Part shown: positions 15,264-17,828 of the stretch, in pieces | How positions within the stretch are numbered: the first letter of the stretch is position 1 | Layout: each line of letters opens with the position of its first letter | Source: a bacterium | GTDB taxonomy: Bacteria; Babelota; Babeliae; Babelales; Babelaceae | Length of the DNA stretch: 17,828 nucleotides | Assembly: GCA_021847535.1 (NCBI GenBank) | Contig: JAJZMR010000059.1 | Location: 1-17,828 of the forward strand | Direction of reading: 5' to 3' | Translations under genes and position numbers: made by a program | Notes under the pieces: generated by a model | Databases searched by the model: none | The model's input: only the letters and a program-made list of their open reading frames with translations | What the model was told of the DNA's origin: nothing

Positions 15264-15884
15264 CTACACAATCTGCTTGACAATATCTTCAACAGCCGCC
15301 CAATTAATCAGATGCCACCAAGCTTGAATATAATCAACACGTTTATTCTGATATTTCAGATAATAAGCATGCTCCCATACGTCAAGCCCCAACAAAGGGA
15401 CGCATTCAAACATCAGGGGGCAATCCTGATTGGGCGTAGAAATAATTTCAAGATCACCATGGGGTGAAACAACTAACCAAGCCCAGCCTGAACCAAAGCG
15501 ACTTTTTGCAACCTGTGTAAATTCTTGCTGAAATTTCTGAAAAGAACCAAATCGTTGATTAATAAGACGTGCACAAGTTGCATAATGGCTTATAGCCCGC
15601 TCTGTTTTTACGGCAGGGGCCAAAAGAGACCAGAAAAATGTATGGTTATAGTGGCCACCTCCCTGGTTGCGTACCGCTACGCGTATCGACTCTGGCAATA
15701 CCTCAAGCTCAAGCATAAGGTCGGTGATCGACTTTTTTTGCAACTCAGAAAAATCTTTTAAGGCTGCATTAAGGTTATCAACATATCCTTGATGATGCTT
15801 TGTATAATGTATCTCCATGGTTAATGCATCTATATAAGGCTCTAATGCATCATACGCATAAGGTAATTGGGGTAAGGTGAACAT
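15264..15884 (-). CDS. sodA: Superoxide dismutase, Mn type
   Basis: A 206-residue Fe/Mn superoxide dismutase, converting superoxide to peroxide and oxygen. Metal ligands are H26, H81, D168 and H172 (DVWEHAYYLKY). H30 and Y34, which line the active-site gateway, are present (TKHHQGY). GGGHYNH at 75-81 (G77 rather than Gln) and Q153 in STPNQD indicate the manganese type, in which the key glutamine comes from the C-terminal domain. No signal peptide, so cytoplasmic. AAGGAG lies 7 bp before the ATG. It is the last gene of the rapZ operon, 11 bp after the FtsB-like gene. Cambialistic metal use cannot be excluded. Confidence 0.94.
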   Translation of the reverse strand: MFTLPQLPYAYDALEPYIDALTMEIHYTKHHQGYVDNLNAALKDFSELQKKSITDLMLELEVLPESIRVAVRNQGGGHYNHTFFWSLLAPAVKTERAISHYATCARLINQRFGSFQKFQQEFTQVAKSRFGSGWAWLVVSPHGDLEIISTPNQDCPLMFECVPLLGLDVWEHAYYLKYQNKRVDYIQAWWHLINWAAVEDIVKQIV

Positions 15885-15895
15885 GAAACGCTCCT

Positions 15896-16177
15896 TTAGG
15901 GGATAATAACTATTGTTTCGTTCGGTTTTAACATCTGTAATTCTTCGCGAATAATTTTTTCTTTGTAATAAGGATATTTTTTGAAATTATCGAGCTCTTT
16001 TTCAAGATCATGGACTCGTTTTTCTAATGCCGCAACAGAAATGCTCAGACTCTGGTTTTCCTCACGCAAAGACTCTATCTTTTGGTATCCTGAGCCTCCA
16101 AAAAAATAGCTCCATAAAAAAAATAGTACTTGAATAATGACGATCAATGCGATAGTCAGAGAAAAAAAAATTTTCAC
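15896..16177 (-). CDS. FtsB/DivIC-like septum formation initiator protein
   Basis: A 93-residue bitopic membrane protein with a short N-terminal tail, one transmembrane helix (about 4-26), a leucine-zipper coiled coil (about 31-68; SLREENQSLSISVAALEKRV) and the family's closing motif, KEKIIREELQMLKPNETIV. Such proteins join FtsL and FtsQ/DivIB in the divisome and help activate septal peptidoglycan synthesis. The start is GTG and overlaps the RapZ stop by four bases (GTGA), so translation is coupled. Length is typical (90-105). The gene symbol is left open because FtsB and DivIC cannot be told apart on this evidence. Confidence 0.84.
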   Translation of the reverse strand: MKIFFSLTIALIVIIQVLFFLWSYFFGGSGYQKIESLREENQSLSISVAALEKRVHDLEKELDNFKKYPYYKEKIIREELQMLKPNETIVIIP

Positions 16178-17073
16178 CGTTGTCCTTCAGCTGCATAGAT
16201 AGAAGTTGCAGAGATATCTTTATGATGCACAAAAAATGTTACATGCTCAAGAGACAATCGCGATATGCGTTCAACAAAGGCAACTGAACGGTGCTTTCCA
16301 CCCGTGCATCCAACACCAACATGTATAAAAAATCTCCCCTCATGATACGATGCATTCAGAGAAAAAATAAAAAAATCAATCATTTTTTCCCAATATGCTT
16401 GCACAGCATGCTGTTCAAAAAGATACGCTTGAATAGCTTCAGAACGACCATCAAGTTCTTTTAAGGCAGGAACAAAATAAGGATTAGGTAATGAACGCAC
16501 GTCATATAAAAAATTACAATCAGCCGGCGTTCCATACTTGAATCCAAACGATGTCACCGTCACCACCATTTTTTGTATACCATTTTTTTCATTATTTTTT
16601 TTAATAAGCATGCGCAATTGCGCAGTTGTCATAGTATCAGTCGCTATAATATCATCAGCAAGGGCTCGTAGGGGAATTAAAAGTGCTGCTTCCTGATCTA
16701 TAGAATCACCAAGTGTTTTATTATCGCCCAATGGATGCTTGCGTCGTGTTTCTTGAAACCGCCGCATGAGAATATCTTTATGCGCTGTTAAAAAAATAAT
16801 ATGCACCTGCTGGCCCCAATGAGCGCGCCAAACAGTCAGTTCTTGAGCAAAAAGTTCTAAATTTAATCCACTGCGCACGTCGATGCCCAAAGCTATTTTG
16901 CGATGCTTCATGCGCGATTGGGTAAGGCCATAAAAAAATGGCGCCAGTAATTCATAAGGAAGATTATCTATGCAAAAATAGCCATAGTCTTCACAGGCTG
17001 AGAGTACCGTACTTTTCCCAGCTCCGGAATAACCGGTAATAATTAAAATTTCAGGATATTGAGTATGTGTCAT
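16174..17073 (-). CDS. rapZ: RapZ-family P-loop nucleotide-binding protein
   Basis: A 299-residue RapZ (YvcJ/YhbJ) protein. The N-terminal P-loop is GYSGAGKST (14-22), followed by CIDNLP (34-39) and the GIDVRSG segment; the C-terminal domain has FGFKYG, DVRSLPNPY and GCTGGKHRS (255-263), all diagnostic. In enterobacteria RapZ guides RNase E to the small RNA GlmZ and senses glucosamine-6-phosphate; elsewhere its role is less clear. No glmS or small-RNA gene is visible, so only the family is certain. It follows the flavoprotein gene by 16 bp and overlaps the FtsB-like gene, tying it to a cell-envelope operon. The Shine-Dalgarno before the ATG is weak. Confidence 0.93.
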   Translation of the reverse strand: MTHTQYPEILIITGYSGAGKSTVLSACEDYGYFCIDNLPYELLAPFFYGLTQSRMKHRKIALGIDVRSGLNLELFAQELTVWRAHWGQQVHIIFLTAHKDILMRRFQETRRKHPLGDNKTLGDSIDQEAALLIPLRALADDIIATDTMTTAQLRMLIKKNNEKNGIQKMVVTVTSFGFKYGTPADCNFLYDVRSLPNPYFVPALKELDGRSEAIQAYLFEQHAVQAYWEKMIDFFIFSLNASYHEGRFFIHVGVGCTGGKHRSVAFVERISRLSLEHVTFFVHHKDISATSIYAAEGQR

Positions 17074-17089
17074 CGATCATAGAACTTTT

Positions 17090-17623
17090 TCACCCGTTAC
17101 TTGGCAGAGCGGCGTAGGCAATAAGCGCTTCTGCCTGCTGGGCGTACGGAGTATTATTTTTTACCGCATCTGTCACATTGCCAATTTTAAGATTAACGGT
17201 ATCATCAAGCTGTGCATGTAAATGATGAAGCACCTGTTTGAGTTGATCATGCACACGAGCACCACCCCATGGGCCGGCGCTGACTGAGACAATGGAATAC
17301 TTTTTACCTTCAAATGATGCTGGATACTGTAAAAGATTCAGCACCCGTGCAAGAGGCGCAGGCAATGTTGCATTATATTCAGGCGTAACCACCACAATAA
17401 GATCTGCAGCTAAAACAGCGTCATTAAAGTGCTGAAATGCTAATGGTTTATCGGTATACGCATCAGGGCTATAAAAATCTTGCCCAAAATCAGTTACGTT
17501 ATAAAGAGCCACATGGCAAGCCCCTGCATGTACAAAAGCCTCATGCAGTCGTTCTGCTACAACCACAGTTTGACTGTTGGGGCGATCAGTACCCACTAAT
17601 AGAACAATTTTTACTTCATCCAT
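17090..17623 (-). CDS. NADPH-dependent FMN reductase-like flavoprotein
   Basis: A 177-residue flavodoxin-fold protein of the NADPH-dependent FMN reductase (azoreductase/chromate reductase) group. The FMN-phosphate loop is GTDRPNSQT near the N terminus, and TPEYN at 80-84 with the following LPAPLARVLN is the family signature; SAGPWGG near 120 contacts the flavin. It would be cytoplasmic and reduce flavins, quinones or metals. I chose the ATG at 17623 because AAAGG precedes it by 8 nt and the flavodoxin strand begins at once. An in-frame ATG at 17689 adds 22 hydrophobic residues that mimic a signal peptide, but it has no ribosome site and lies upstream of the likely transcription start. First gene of the operon with rapZ, the FtsB-like gene and SOD. 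Confidence 0.85.
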   Translation of the reverse strand: MDEVKIVLLVGTDRPNSQTVVVAERLHEAFVHAGACHVALYNVTDFGQDFYSPDAYTDKPLAFQHFNDAVLAADLIVVVTPEYNATLPAPLARVLNLLQYPASFEGKKYSIVSVSAGPWGGARVHDQLKQVLHHLHAQLDDTVNLKIGNVTDAVKNNTPYAQQAEALIAYAALPSNG

Positions 17624-17677
17624 ACAATGCGCCTTTAATGAAAAAAAAGACAAAGTGATAGAAACAACAAACCTTAG

Positions 17678-17705
17678 ATAGTATGCCATAATTTTTTTTG
17701 GTTAA
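17678..17705 (-). promoter_or_regulatory. Candidate promoter of the flavoprotein-rapZ operon
   Basis: TTAACC (17700-17705), a 16-nt spacer and TACTAT (17678-17683) on the minus strand. Each box matches four of six bases. The -35 box ends five bases before the IS982 homology begins. Confidence 0.3.
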
Positions 17706-17711
17706 TTAACG

Positions 17712-17828
17712 CCAGTTCGGAAACTTGAAATATAAAAATAAGTGATTTAACATCGCACTAAACCCAATAACAAAAAAAGAGAAGCGCGATGTTAGTAACT
17801 ATTTTTTACCAAACTGATGAATTTTGCA
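17712..17828 (+). mobile_element. IS982 copy 2, left end (continues past the window)
   Basis: This repeats 13645-13761 with four transitions. It holds the promoter boxes (17725-17730, 17748-17753), the start-codon inverted repeat (17748-17756, 17786-17794) and the first 13 codons of the transposase from the ATG at 17789. Compared with copy 1, codon 4 is Thr rather than Ile, and the ribosome site is AGAG rather than GGAG. Whether this copy is intact cannot be told here. Confidence 0.9.
17789..17828 (+). CDS. IS982 transposase, 5' end only
   Basis: Thirteen codons (MLVTIFYQTDEFC) are visible before the window ends. They match the first codons of the broken copy at 13722 except codon 4. The gene may be the active source of the element. 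Confidence 0.75.
   Translation, partial: MLVTIFYQTDEFC

Noticed and set aside
17624..17689. Signal peptide on the FMN reductase-like protein
   Set aside because: The extra 22 residues lack a ribosome site and lie at or before the likely transcription start; the family is cytoplasmic.

Overview
This is an AT-rich bacterial window with standard bacterial signals: Shine-Dalgarno sites, sigma70-like boxes and short operons. The gene content suggests an intracellular, protist-associated bacterium, and I favour Candidatus Dependentiae (TM6) or a relative. The reasons are a secreted family of unknown proteins with one decayed copy, a eukaryote-like IBR/RING2 zinc mini-protein, a secreted GH1 glycosidase, decaying IS630 and IS982 elements, a broken outer-membrane beta-barrel gene, and a Cas4-like nuclease family otherwise recalled from candidate-phyla genomes. 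The lineage is inference, not proven by any marker here.

Positions 1-7653 look like a mobile restriction island. From the left come a plus-strand terminator for an off-window gene, a complete type III restriction-modification operon on the minus strand (mod at 2852-4807 and res at 116-2839, 12 bp apart), and a Cas4/RecB-like PD-(D/E)XK nuclease with four cysteines (4979-5785, minus). A divergent plus-strand pair follows: a ribbon-helix-helix protein (5941-6120) and a large serine recombinase (6122-7591). The last five codons of the recombinase, stop included, lie inside the 3' end of a tRNA-Arg(TCT) gene (7577-7653, minus). This is the expected layout for an element integrated at a tRNA 3' end by its own recombinase.

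Positions 7654-14260 are a host-facing and decaying region. It holds a 70-residue protein resembling the RING2/IBR half of RBR ubiquitin ligases (7771-7983), a multiply frameshifted beta-barrel pseudogene (8168-9072), a 542-residue secreted protein of unknown function (9079-10707), and a secreted GH1 beta-glucosidase-like enzyme (10810-12327). A truncated paralogue of the 542-residue protein (12508-12996) is broken by an IS630 element, which is itself broken by an IS982 element. Both transposase genes are dead. A second copy of the IS982 left end begins at 17712 and runs off the window.

Positions 14260-17705 are housekeeping-like. A membrane-anchored HAD-fold protein (plus strand) faces a minus-strand operon: FMN reductase-like flavoprotein, RapZ, an FtsB/DivIC-like protein and Mn-type superoxide dismutase. 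The convergent stops of the HAD and SOD genes are 3 bp apart.

The observations most worth following are the IBR/RING2-like mini-protein, the recombinase/tRNA overlap that anchors the restriction island, and the inverted repeat at the IS982 transposase start codon. That repeat is identical in both IS copies and is placed so that only read-through transcripts could form the hairpin.
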